Assembly (NCBI GenBank): GCA_002284615.2 | Contig: MU069457.1 | Location: forward strand, 447,666-472,249 | Reading direction: 5' to 3' | Source: Dunaliella salina | Lineage: Eukaryota > Chlorophyta > Chlorophyceae > Chlamydomonadales > Dunaliellaceae | Length of the DNA: 24,584 bases | Shown here: piece after piece, positions 22,201-24,553 of the stretch | Numbering within the stretch: the stretch's first letter is position 1 | Layout: every line of letters starts with the position of its first letter | Made by a program: the position numbers and the translations under genes | Notes under the pieces: model-generated | Seen by the model: only the letters and a program-made list of their open reading frames with translations | What the model was told of the DNA's origin: nothing | Database searches by the model: none

Positions 22201-23747
22201 CATCTGCGCAGGAACAGAGGAGGAGCGCTTGTGTACAATGGAACCAATGTGTGCGCGAGAGTCATGAGTCAACATTCCCGAATGTGGTTTATCCATTCCT
22301 TGCTACTCCTTCCTCACTGGTCCTGTCGCTGACTTTCCATCTTTTGAGGTGGGCTTGCCTTGCCGCTTGACCTCATCGACTTTGGCCAACCTTTCCGTGA
22401 AATTGCACACTGGATTCTGACCACAAGGTCATCACTCCCACATGCGTGCATCGCAGTCTACAGCAGCTGTACAAGTCAACGCAAAGCGGCGGTAGCACAT
22501 GGTGTCTTAGATGCAAGCACATGAGGGCATGGACAGAGAGTGCACCATGTCCACAAGGTTTCACAGTACAAGCTCAATGTAGGGGATACAGAGAGATATG
22601 CGCACTTTACACAATATATGCCATCCATGCTCTTTGTAGGGCATGTTCAAGGCAGTGTGCGTTTTCCAAGAAAAACATCTTTATGTATGAGCCATAACAA
22701 AGAAAGACAGATTCCCACGAAGCGAGTATGCGATGGAAGCGCCATCACAAACTCTTTGTTGGGCTTACCAAAAAAATGCATGCTCACCAATGAGTGGAGG
22801 ACTCTGCTACTGCGTCATAACTTGTAAGCAAAGACTGAAGGCACAACCCGTTTGAGAATTGCCTGTCCTTCTGAGAGATTGGACATGCATGCTCAGAAAG
22901 GCAGGCAACTCCCACATGGTGTGCCTGCAGTCTTTTGCAACAGGGTGACCAGTTTTCTTATTTTTCGAATTGGAGAAACCAGGAATTAGAAATTAGAAAA
23001 AAAATGCTGCGGCATAACTTGTAGGCAAAGACTAAAAACACAATCCGTGTGGGTCCTGAGAGATTGGACGTGCATGCCCAATCTCTCAGAAAGGCAGGCA
23101 ACTCCCACATGGTATGCCGCCAGTCTTTGACAACAGGGTGACCCGTTTTCTTATTCTCCGAATTGGAGAAACCAGAAATTAGAAATTAGAAAAAAAAAGC
23201 TGCGGCATAACTTGTAGGCAAAGACAGAAGGCACAACCCGTGCGGCCGTTGCCTGCCCTTCTGAGAGATTAAACGTGCATGCCCAATCTCTCTCAGAAAA
23301 GCAGGCAACTCCCACATGGTGTGCCTGCAGTCTTTGGCAACAGGGTGGCCAATTTTCTTATTTTCCGAATTGGAGAAACCAGAAATTAGAAATAAAAAAT
23401 AAAAAAGCTGCGGCATAACTTGTAGGCAAAGACTGAAGGCACAATCCGTGTGGGTCCTGAGAGATTGGACGTGCATGCCCAATCTCTCAAAGAGGCAGGC
23501 AAACCCCACACGGTGTGCCTGCAGTCTTTGCCTACAGGGTGACCAATTTTCTAGTTTCCCGAGTTGAAGTTAAAAATGAGAAATTTGAGAAAAGAAAAAG
23601 CCATTGCCAATGAGCTTGCTCACCTGCAGCAACGATGCGCCTATAACGCGCAGCAGCAGTGCTGAACGCTGCCAAAAGCCACGGAGCAAAGCACAGCGCA
23701 GCCTCTTGGACTGCTTGATTGCTGTCATGCAGGCCTGCCTCCAGAAG
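554..23747 (-). CDS. Large multi-exon gene, family not recognised (fourteen exons, partial at both ends)
   Basis: Exons in transcript order are 23747-23624, 22203-21812, 19343-18997, 17657-17477, 17284-17158, 16685-16346, 15615-15491, 14941-14904, 14645-14560, 12795-12684, 10192-9921, 5551-4329, 1877-1724 and 672-554. Each has an AG acceptor and a GT donor. Twelve of thirteen junctions keep phase without a stop; the exception is 17477 to 17284. The product (about 1,210 residues in this window) has Leu/Ala-rich amphipathic helices resembling HEAT/ARM repeats, low-complexity Ala, Gln-Ala and Gly linkers, and two SRKKRK motifs suggesting nuclear import. No start or stop codon lies in the model. 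Coding sequence is about 15% of the span; the rest is intron, largely tandem copies of exon edges. Function is unknown; candidates worth testing include large HEAT-type nuclear proteins such as Urb2/Npa2-like or PIKK-like proteins, but no diagnostic motif is visible. Confidence 0.6.
673..1344. other. Intron sequence, nothing assigned
   Basis: Between exons 13 and 14. It begins with a C/G-run rich acceptor region (near 695-712) and then AT-richer unique-looking sequence with short open frames on both strands but no coding character. No repeat structure recognised. Confidence 0.5.
1345..1481. repeat. 17-bp minisatellite
   Basis: Six tandem copies of a 17-bp unit, CATCAATTTCCTCACTG, one with a C-to-T change, run from 1363 to 1464. 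They are bracketed on both sides by a variant 17-mer, CATCTTTTAGCACACTG (1345-1361 and 1465-1481). There are no spacers, so this is not a CRISPR array. Confidence 0.93.
1724..1877 (-). CDS. Exon 13 of model
   Basis: Acceptor GCTGCTTTAG|GTGGCCTCC and donor GCAAAG|GTACGG bound 154 bp, phase 0 to phase 1. It encodes VASSLPRAFMALASQLLGSA, AEQLASNGGSLSAHDHQESE and GSGKEAREGSK: a helical half followed by a polar, charged tail. About ten tandem copies of the acceptor plus exon start extend upstream in the intron to about 3.2 kb, many with a better acceptor (CTGCAG) than the one used in this model. Confidence 0.65.
1878..3210. repeat. Tandem array of exon 13 acceptor edge
   Basis: About eleven diverged copies of a 105-130 bp unit. 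Each carries on the minus strand a CTGCAG acceptor-like site followed by GTGGCCTCCAG, the start of exon 13, then GTGCTTCACCCCA-like sequence. Copies fall near 1983, 2151, 2256, 2363, 2486, 2609, 2736, 2848 and 3032. The copy near 1960-1992 extends further into exon 13, including CTTCC and GCGCATTCATG. Inside each unit is a smaller ~12-15 bp repeat based on TTGCTTTGGGTG. Long open frames rich in HPKQ across the array are by-products. Confidence 0.8.
2059..2120. repeat. (ACACC)n pentanucleotide repeat
   Basis: About twelve copies of ACACC, one with a C-to-T change, inserted within the exon 13 acceptor-edge array. Confidence 0.93.
3620..4345. repeat. Tandem array of exon 12 donor edge
   Basis: About six diverged copies, 80-110 bp apart (near 3625, 3800, 3885, 3985, 4070 and 4320), of a unit whose minus strand reads GGCACTGCCAGAG then GTGGGTGCATGC. 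That is the end of exon 12 plus its donor, followed by GGAGTNNTNTGGGNTGAG-like intron sequence. The copy at 4320 is taken as the functional junction. Confidence 0.75.
4213..4275. repeat. Dispersed hairpin-bearing repeat, copy 1
   Basis: About 60 bp containing GGCTAGCAGTCAGT, then TTGACTGGAGGCCTT and CCTTGTAACCTTGT. It is shared with 8926-8990. CAGTCA and TGACTG form a small stem conserved in both copies. Copy 2 has expanded the CCTTGTAA motif threefold. Confidence 0.7.
4329..5551 (-). CDS. Exon 12 of model: long Ala-rich helical exon
   Basis: This is the largest exon (1,223 bp, about 407 codons). It follows acceptor TTTGCTCTTACAG and starts GT GAT GAA. It opens DEGAASKAICKALKKHAEGA and continues with Ala/Leu/Cys-rich helices (for example AALAAAHGALAASVHRCMLQ and VLLEACESELRALVGLLLRA), a linker, then SGALYVLSALSAWAKPEDME and LQLLLAARVEDKLLGLPHIQ. 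A Gln-Ala/Asn-Ala repeat and a Ser-rich stretch follow. The end is placed at CCAGAG|GTGGGT in phase 0, which fits exon 13. Several copies of this donor edge follow downstream, and GCAGAG|GTGCAG just upstream is an alternative. The 401-codon frame on the opposite strand is a shadow. Confidence 0.7.
5590..5960. repeat. Duplicated exon 12 acceptor edge
   Basis: The exon 12 acceptor and first ~100 bp recur at about 5660-5775. On the minus strand this copy reads CTCACACAG|GCGATGGGGGGC and AAGGCCTTGAAAA, with a base change and frameshift relative to the exon. The associated intron segment (TTGATGCC, GCACTTCC, CACTGCTCCTGCAGG) also occurs twice, near 5593-5660 and 5875-5945. It is related to the 95-bp array at 6987-7325. 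Confidence 0.75.
5983..6970. mobile_element. Candidate DNA transposon remnant with terminal inverted repeats
   Basis: Left end GTTCTTGCCCC (5989-5999) with CTGAGTATGCAG (6017-6028) mirrors right end CTGCATACTCAG (6925-6936) with GGGGCAAGAATTC (6954-6966), giving about 50-bp imperfect inverted ends. The insert interrupts a host repeat family: units with TAGCAACAG lie on both sides. The interior has no convincing transposase; it holds T/A-rich and C-run sequence, and the N at 6175. A third CTGAGTATGCAG at 6884 forms a 13-bp perfect hairpin with 6924-6936. A target-site duplication is uncertain (ATGCC-type on both sides). Confidence 0.45.
6987..7325. repeat. 95-bp tandem array
   Basis: Three full copies and one partial copy of a 94-96 bp unit starting AGCAACAGCCTGTGTGGTTG (6987, 7083, 7177, 7272). 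It contains CACTTCCAGTCGTCAAAGG and CTGCTCCTGCAGGGTAAAT. The same unit appears in diverged form near the exon 12 acceptor (5593-5945), so it is an extension of that edge family. Confidence 0.88.
7335..7735 (-). pseudogene. Possible non-LTR retrotransposon C-terminal remnant
   Basis: A minus-strand frame contains CKHC, fourteen residues, then HVLIDCASL, a CX2CX14HX4C pattern. It resembles the zinc-binding end found after the reverse transcriptase of many LINE elements (CxxC followed by HVLxxCP). The sequence just upstream, ELLAVLQETVNRE, lies in a different frame that ends in a stop, so at least one frameshift is present. No reverse transcriptase catalytic motif is visible. An unrelated Cys/His-rich frame is the alternative. 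Confidence 0.35.
7900..8436. repeat. Dispersed repeat family, copy A
   Basis: The segment aligns by eye with 22446-22965: CTGTGCAAGTCAAC, GGGCATGGACAGAGAGTG, CCATCCATGCTCTTTGTAGG and CAGATTCCCACGA occur in the same order. It ends with one palindromic unit at about 8283-8430: left arm TTGTAGG to GTTGCCTGCC, right arm GCAGGCAACTCCCAC to TTTGCATACAG. No catalytic domain is recognised in the 156-codon minus-strand frame across it. Confidence 0.75.
8625..8848. mobile_element. hAT-like MITE, 224 bp, with 8-bp target duplication
   Basis: The insert begins CAGGGATCTTCA and ends GAACTTCCCTG, so the termini are inverted repeats (CAGGGA perfect, about 11 of 16 overall). It is flanked by TGATGCAC at 8617-8624 and 8849-8856. 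An 8-bp duplication with CAGGG-type ends is characteristic of hAT elements. A paralogous unit at about 8464-8545 lacks the insert (TATGACGCA directly followed by GTCCCCAGC) and acts as an empty site. Internally it has repeated CCGG motifs and a tRNA B-box-like GGTTTGATTCC near 8765-8775, so a tRNA-derived SINE origin is a less likely alternative. Confidence 0.72.
8926..8990. repeat. Dispersed hairpin-bearing repeat, copy 2
   Basis: Second copy of the 4213-4275 repeat: GGCTAGCAGTCAGTTG, TTTTGACTGGAGGCC, followed by CCTTGTAA repeated three times in tandem. Confidence 0.7.
9313..9370. repeat. (CA)n microsatellite, 58 bp
   Basis: Uninterrupted CA dinucleotide tract in the intron between exons 11 and 12. 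Confidence 0.96.
9633..9740. repeat. CAACTTGCTTTGCAGG minisatellite
   Basis: Three copies of CAACTTGCTTTGCAGG (9633, 9663, 9706) with CAG-rich spacers. The plus strand reads as a coiled-coil-like Gln/Leu/Ala frame (HQLALQ repeats), but it is short and lies inside the intron of the minus-strand gene. Confidence 0.7.
9775..9848. repeat. (CA)n microsatellite, 74 bp
   Basis: Uninterrupted CA tract about 70 bp downstream of the exon 11 donor on the minus strand, where it reads (GT)n. Confidence 0.96.
9921..10192 (-). CDS. Exon 11 of model: helices plus Gly/Gln/Ser linker
   Basis: Acceptor GGGGCTGCAG|GAAAGCC, donor TCAGCAG|GTGTGTGT; 272 bp, phase 2 to phase 1. It encodes KAKKPLAAATAAQLSLMLDT, YAACARLHALCAAMHPGVSP, then a Ser/Gln/Gly-rich linker and GWGHFQPIFASA. 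The last G plus GT from exon 12 gives Gly. The donor itself starts a short TG run, and a 74-bp (CA)n tract lies about 70 bp into the following intron. Confidence 0.65.
10205..10560. repeat. Diverged tandem repeat upstream of exon 11
   Basis: Two loosely repeated motifs: GAGGGAGTAGGCAGG-like units at 10243-10310, and AAAGGCAGCNAGATCANAGA with CACCCNGGTCT at about 10351 and 10450, continued as TTAAAGACAGCCGGAGCATA into the hairpin that follows. Degenerate, no coding character. Confidence 0.55.
10561..10735. repeat. Long inverted repeat, ~80-bp arms
   Basis: The left arm (10561-10641) and right arm (10656-10735) are reverse complements with few mismatches. The inner part ACATGGGTAGGGGTG pairs with CACCCCTACCCATGT, and CCATCAGGTG pairs with CACCTGATGG. 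The loop is about 14 bp, ATGATGATGATCCC. Transcribed from either strand it would fold into a long hairpin. Confidence 0.88.
10736..11472. other. Intron sequence, little assigned
   Basis: Intron between exons 10 and 11. Near 10771-10795 GCGCTATTTAGCG and TTATAGCGTTA resemble the core of the small element at 23887-23977, but no terminal repeats are visible. A GGTTGCCATGGCAT motif recurs near 11170 and 11282. No coding frame with support. Confidence 0.4.
11473..11597. repeat. (TG)n tract followed by (CG)n
   Basis: An 86-bp uninterrupted TG tract (11473-11558), a short interruption, a second TG run, then a 14-bp CG run (11581-11594). The whole is alternating purine-pyrimidine sequence with high potential for left-handed Z-DNA. 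Confidence 0.95.
11598..12190. other. Intron sequence, nothing firm
   Basis: Unique-looking segment. Overlapping minus-strand frames (94 and 110 codons) include Cys-rich and KPRKRT stretches that faintly recall the zinc-binding end of piggyBac-type transposases, but order and spacing are not convincing. Left unassigned. Confidence 0.35.
12190..12683. repeat. Tandem array of exon 10 donor edge
   Basis: About five diverged units at roughly 80-90 bp spacing (near 12259, 12346, 12428, 12588, and 12670 adjoining the exon) share GACGAGGCTGCCCTACC, CTTTGCATGC and ATGAGGGGTGCAATAATTCA. On the minus strand this is the end of exon 10 (CCTC, GCATGCAAAGGGTAGG) plus donor and intron start. Confidence 0.75.
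12509..12588. repeat. Interstitial telomere-like repeat, G-rich then C-rich
   Basis: GGGTTTGGG then TTACAGGGTTA is followed at once by CAAACCCTAAACCCTAACCC, TAGACCCC and CAACCCTAAAACC. The C-rich half mixes CCCTAAA and CCCTAA units; the G-rich half is its approximate inverse. It interrupts the exon 10 donor-edge array. Confidence 0.8.
12684..12795 (-). CDS. Exon 10 of model: HEAT-like helix pair
   Basis: Acceptor ACATGGCTGCAG|CACTG and donor AAAGG|GTAGGC bound 112 bp, phase 1 to phase 2. It encodes LRVDLTTAHQIAEAVHSFVH then HTLAPHLAPLLAKACK, two amphipathic helices. The remaining GG joins G of exon 11 to give Gly. The exon sits inside arrays of its own edges: exon end plus donor to about 12190 on one side, acceptor plus exon start to about 14280 on the other. 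A full frameshifted copy lies at 12857-12983. Confidence 0.65.
12857..12983 (-). pseudogene. Frameshifted duplicate of exon 10
   Basis: A whole-exon copy lies just upstream of exon 10. CACTGCGCGTGGACC, ACAACAGCCCACCAGA and GCAGCTTTGTCCACC match the exon. About 13 extra bases (AATGTGCCATGCA region) break the frame. The last part still encodes SFVHLTLAPHLAPLLASACK. Its end, AAAGGTTGGG, has lost the GTAGG donor form. Confidence 0.7.
13000..14280. repeat. Array of exon 10 acceptor-edge copies
   Basis: Diverged units on the minus strand carry CATGCCATG or ACATGG, then TGCAGC, an exon-start-like CGCTGCGAGTGGACC, and ACAGCCCA. Examples lie near 13190-13260, 13570-13620, 13725-13765 and 14225-14265. 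Between 13770 and 14215 a ~105-bp subunit with CCCATGTGTCAGGTCCACACC and CCATGTTTTGGCAGTGTTGG is repeated about four times. Open frames rich in WASPATTWHAA across it are repeat by-products. Confidence 0.65.
14281..14559. repeat. Duplicate of exon 9 donor edge
   Basis: Two ~160-bp units share GAGGTGGGGGG/GAGGGGGGTG, GGACATT and CAGTGCAT, then AAAGGGGCTCA followed by CGTG. On the minus strand the second unit is the exon 9 end plus GTATGAGCCCC; the first is a diverged copy, GTACACGTGAGCCCC, near 14390. Confidence 0.65.
14560..14645 (-). CDS. Exon 9 of model
   Basis: Strong acceptor CCATTTCTTTTGTCAG and donor GCAC|GTATGAG bound 86 bp, phase 2 to phase 1. It encodes AHAVVSGVPSESYLLAFDAQ then PEENALEA. 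The C left at the end joins CA of exon 10 to give Pro. The donor-side edge is duplicated once downstream, with a diverged copy near 14390. Confidence 0.58.
14904..14941 (-). CDS. Exon 8 of model: 38-bp micro-exon
   Basis: The sequence between GGTTGGGCAG and a near-perfect donor, CCT|GTAAGTACTT, is 38 bp. Read in phase 0 it gives GSAGGFFNDGFL and leaves CT, which with the G of the next exon makes Leu. It is needed to convert the phase-0 end of exon 7 into the phase-2 start of exon 9. Support is the strong donor plus phase fit; its small size keeps confidence moderate. Confidence 0.45.
14942..15490. other. Intron with one short duplication
   Basis: Between exons 7 and 8. A unit with ACAATTATGGAGAGGAATGG or its variant and GGGATGGAGCCACACC occurs twice (about 15288-15330 and 15360-15402). 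Otherwise no recognisable feature. Confidence 0.5.
15491..15615 (-). CDS. Exon 7 of model
   Basis: The acceptor is preceded by a long pyrimidine tract (CTTCTCCCTTTCC, then GAAACTCAG) and the exon starts GC CAA TGC in phase 1, matching exon 6. It encodes 41 residues with QCAPLVRSLSKQLSTSLSRE and a polar acidic end, ADSAEDSKGE. The donor is GAG|GTACCA, phase 0. Three diverged copies of the acceptor plus exon start follow upstream at about 140-bp spacing, to 16080. Confidence 0.55.
15616..16080. repeat. Tandem array of exon 7 acceptor edge
   Basis: Three diverged units at about 140-bp spacing (near 15713, 15853, 15991) repeat GTGCTCAGCTGCTT, ACAGGGAGCGCA and GGCGCATTGGCCTGAG-like sequence. On the minus strand that is pyrimidine tract, CTCAG acceptor and exon 7 start. 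GGCAGCAAGGAAGGG and AAGGGAGAAGGA follow each. Confidence 0.75.
16205..16345. repeat. Duplicate of exon 6 donor edge
   Basis: The GAGAGCAAAGCACGCACCAG and GAGGCAGCACCTGCAG block near 16210-16250 repeats the exon 6 end plus donor region at 16330-16372 (GAGCACAGCACGCACCAGGG) about 118 bp away. Confidence 0.72.
16346..16685 (-). CDS. Exon 6 of model: helix followed by Ala/Pro linker
   Basis: Acceptor CCGTGCACAG|GTGCGTGC in phase 0; donor CCCCCTG|GTGCGTGC in phase 1; 340 bp. It encodes VRAYSELRQLDTLLSTLITS, then a linker rich in Pro, His and Gln with a repeated GPLPAVA motif, then a hydrophobic Ala/Val stretch ending MTGALQALPP. A competing acceptor (TTACTCAG|AGCTG) 14 bp downstream would change the phase. 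Both exon edges are duplicated: acceptor copies run up to about 16790, and a donor-edge copy lies at 16215-16258. Confidence 0.6.
16686..16800. repeat. Duplicate of exon 6 acceptor edge
   Basis: CACCTGTGCACGGTAATGCA and CACAGG near 16684-16710 is repeated as CACCTGTGCATGGCAACGCA and CACAGG near 16762-16790. On the minus strand each is a GCACAG|GTG acceptor edge of exon 6. Confidence 0.7.
16829..17050. repeat. (TG)n followed by (TA)n-rich tract
   Basis: A 48-bp TG run to 16876 passes into about 170 bp of alternating TATA/CATA sequence, including ATATATATAT runs near 16955 and 17003. Low complexity, easily melted DNA inside the intron between exons 5 and 6. Confidence 0.93.
17158..17284 (-). 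CDS. Exon 5 of model: helical segment
   Basis: Acceptor GCTACACAG|GGACAGCC, phase 2. It encodes 42 residues: DSLVVSAAFHCAKSVKHASP then ALASFLRWHKILRREAEGAP. The other two frames contain stops. The donor is the weakest part: CAT|GTCCAC at 17158 gives phase 0, matching the next exon, but the donor is non-canonical beyond GT. The acceptor region (about 60 bp) occurs three times in tandem upstream. Confidence 0.55.
17277..17458. repeat. Three tandem copies of exon 5 acceptor edge
   Basis: A ~61-bp unit repeated at about 17277, 17338 and 17399 has GACCCTGTGTAGCATGCTCA, AATTTATGCTGC and GAATGAGCAC. On the minus strand each ends CTACACAG or CCCTAG followed by GGNCAGC, the exon 5 start. Confidence 0.82.
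17477..17657 (-). CDS. Exon 4 of model: helical segment
   Basis: Acceptor CTCGTGTTTTCCAG|GGCTG follows a clear pyrimidine tract. In the frame continued from exon 3 (AG+G = Arg) it reads AVAKSLDHLWLLLWGTAASA, LTNLHDV, then a Pro/Ser-rich part and PPLLVAVSGTQRL. The donor chosen, CTG|GTGCGT, gives phase 0, which does not fit the phase-2 start of the next exon. A weaker donor (for example GT|GTCAGG near 17500) or an unseen micro-exon would repair this. All three frames are open here, so the frame rests on the junction with exon 3 and on helix-like composition. Four diverged copies of the acceptor and first ~100 bp lie upstream, to about 18060. Confidence 0.5.
17560..18060. repeat. Tandem array of exon 4 acceptor edge
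   Basis: About four units at 115-125 bp spacing carry ACATTGTGAAGGTCGGTGAG, CCAAAGCAGGAGC and GTCACAGCCCTGAAAAC with GAGTGAGGGGTGAGGGA. On the minus strand each is pyrimidine tract, acceptor and first ~100 bp of exon 4. Their translations (for example AVTESSDRLWLLLWGTAA) stay similar to the exon. Confidence 0.8.
18061..18996. other. Intron sequence, nothing assigned
   Basis: Between exons 3 and 4. No tandem structure or coding frame with support, apart from read-through of the exon 3 frame past its donor to about 18810. Confidence 0.45.
18997..19343 (-). CDS. Exon 3 of model: Ala run and second basic motif
   Basis: Acceptor CCAGGCAG|CAGAGTGG in phase 0; donor CTACAG|GTGTGG in phase 2; 347 bp. 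It encodes QSGYLRALAERIMGNYD, an Ala/Gln-rich stretch, a run of ten alanines from the CAG/CTG repeat at 19187-19217, then GSRKKRKQQDRD, closely resembling the basic motif of exon 2. A Gly/Ser linker (GMGGSGSGGVGR) follows, then a helix, VEDFRQLQVATSAALCAMLE. An acceptor one step upstream (TATCCAG|G) would give a different phase. The acceptor and first coding bases are duplicated 121 bp upstream. Confidence 0.62.
19331..19550. repeat. Two-copy repeat of exon 3 acceptor edge
   Basis: GGTATCCACTCTGCTGCCTG followed by GATA occurs at 19331 and 19452, 121 bp apart, each followed by CACCCTGCATGCACCA and AGGTGTGGAA. On the minus strand each carries the TATCCAGGCAGCAGAGTGG acceptor and exon start. Confidence 0.85.
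19790..21350. repeat. ~38-bp minisatellite with higher-order structure
   Basis: About forty diverged copies of a 36-39 bp unit of the type GTGAGCAGTGAGAGCTGCAT then GGGCAGTGTGCCTTT. Variants recur in blocks: the GACGTGCAGGCAGTGTGCTA variant at about 19870 and 20163, and the CAATAGGTGCAGTGTGCCTC variant at about 20387 and 20573. That implies amplification of multi-unit blocks. Minus-strand frames stay open for hundreds of codons across it. It fills the intron between exons 2 and 3. Confidence 0.9.
21534..21855. repeat. Three in-frame 105-bp copies of exon 2 donor edge
   Basis: Units at 105-bp spacing carry on the minus strand SALVHGL-ALLAAAQ coding sequence followed by a donor: GTGAGTGTGG at 21811, GTGAGTGTGG at 21706, GTAAGTGAGG at 21601. 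Because 105 is divisible by three, the frame stays open through all copies. Confidence 0.85.
21812..22203 (-). CDS. Exon 2 of model: linker with basic motif, Ala-rich end
   Basis: The exon follows the acceptor CTCTGTTCCTGCGCAG and encodes about 130 residues, phase 1 to phase 0. It begins ASLLVRSKASSGGG, continues with a helical stretch (AEFNMLVVLSNTLAHTLERS), a Gly-rich linker, a basic GSRKKRKKS motif (likely nuclear localisation), a Pro run, and ends ALVHGLAALLAAAQ. The donor chosen is CAA|GTGAGT at 21812. The last 105 bp, donor included, is repeated in frame twice more, giving equally acceptable ends at 21707 and 21602. The last has the best donor, CAG|GTAAGTGAG. The true end could be any of the three. 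Confidence 0.65.
22446..22965. repeat. Dispersed repeat family, copy B
   Basis: Partner of 7900-8436, with AGCTGTACAAGTCAAC, GAGGGCATGGACAGAGAGTG, CCATCCATGCTCTTTGTAGG and AGATTCCCACGA in the same order. It runs into the palindromic unit that is amplified from 22810 on. Confidence 0.75.
22810..23600. repeat. Four tandem palindromic ~195-bp units
   Basis: Units start at 22810, 23007, 23200 and 23408 (CTGCGGCATAACTTGTAGGC). Each is a long imperfect inverted repeat. CTTGTAGGCAAAGACTGAAG and GGCACAA on the left pair with CCTGCAGTCTTTGCCTACAG and TGTGCC on the right. The centre is TGAGAGATTGG, a GTGCATGC loop region, then CCAATCTCTCA. A spacer with GAATTGGAGAAACCAGAAAT and an A-run separates units. 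Confidence 0.9.
23624..23747 (-). CDS. Exon 1 of model: HEAT-like helical segment
   Basis: This 124-bp exon starts after a pyrimidine-rich acceptor (TCTTTCTTCACAG) and ends at GCAG|GTGAGC, phase 0 to phase 1. It encodes 41 residues beginning LLEAGLHDSNQAVQEAALCF, a typical HEAT-repeat helix pair (Leu-rich helix, D-S-N turn, then a V-x-E-A-A helix), ending RYRRIVAA. The last base G joins AT of the next exon to make Asp. The acceptor and first coding bases are copied again near 23986-24010. Earlier exons must lie beyond the window or be unrecognised in 24.0-24.58 kb. Confidence 0.65.
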
Positions 23748-24250
23748 CTGTGAAGAAAGAGGCACGTGAGGCAGGATGAAAGAGGGAATGAAAAAGGGTA
23801 GCTGAGTGGGATGCTGTGTCGACAAAGAAAGCTGGCCTTGACGGTCTTGTACGCAGTAGCACAGGTACCCTCTTACACCCCATGATTAGGGATTGGCATT
23901 TGCTTATAGCGCTGTAAATAACAAAGCGCTAAATAACGCTATATAATTCTATGAATAGTGCTATATGCTGATCCCTACTCATGATTGCCGTCATGCAGGC
24001 CTGCCTTCATCGATGCAGCAAGAGGCATGTGCAGCAGGATAAGAAAGGAGTATGCAGCAGGGCGAAAGAGCGAGTGAAAAAGGGTAGCTGAGTGGGATCA
24101 CCGACTGGAGGTGTTGTAGCAAGAGGCATGGACCTACTGGAAGCGTGTCCCTGAATGGGAGTGTGGTAGCAAGAGGCATGTGTGGCAGGATGTGTGGCAG
24201 GATGTGTGGCAGATGAAAAAGGGAGTGAACAAGGGCAGCTGAGTGTCATC
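23715..24250. repeat. Duplicated exon 1 acceptor edge and flanking intron
   Basis: TGTCATGCAGGCCTGCCT with AAGAGGCACGTG, GCAGGAT and GAAAAAGGGTAGCTGAGTGG at 23725-23815 recurs at 23988-24090, and partly at 24165-24245. GACAAAGAAAGCTGGCCTTG also occurs twice (23821, 24398). The copy at 23988 contains the first bases of exon 1 after a CATCGATG-changed acceptor. Confidence 0.75.
23887..23977. mobile_element. 91-bp hAT-like mini-element
   Basis: Left end TAGGGATTGGCATTTGCTTA then TAGCGCT; right end, reverse complemented, TAGGGATCAGCATATAGCAC. The flanking octamers are CCCATGAT (23879-23886) and CTCATGAT (23978-23985), an 8-bp duplication with one mismatch. The core holds AAAGCGCTAAATAACGCTAT. 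It is too short to encode anything. It separates two copies of the exon 1 edge repeat. Confidence 0.65.
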
Positions 24251-24552
24251 TCAGGATCATTTGAAAGCCATGTTCCTAAAAAAGACCAAAACAAGAGGAA
24301 ACGCAAGTTCACAAGTAAGATCTCACATCACACACAGGTGTTGCACAACGGCCATTTCACACTTTTAACAGGTCACCGACTGAAAGTGCCATGCTGACAA
24401 AGAAAGCTGGCCTTGATGGTCTTAAATGCAGCAGTGCTGCTTCCTCTTTCTCACCTAAAGCTATGATTTTTGCTCAGGATGAGGGCAAACACGCGCACAT
24501 GCACTGGGTGCCCCAACGCAAGCAATGCAGAAAATTTCAAGGAACCATTTGT

Positions 24553-24553
<1 letters not shown>

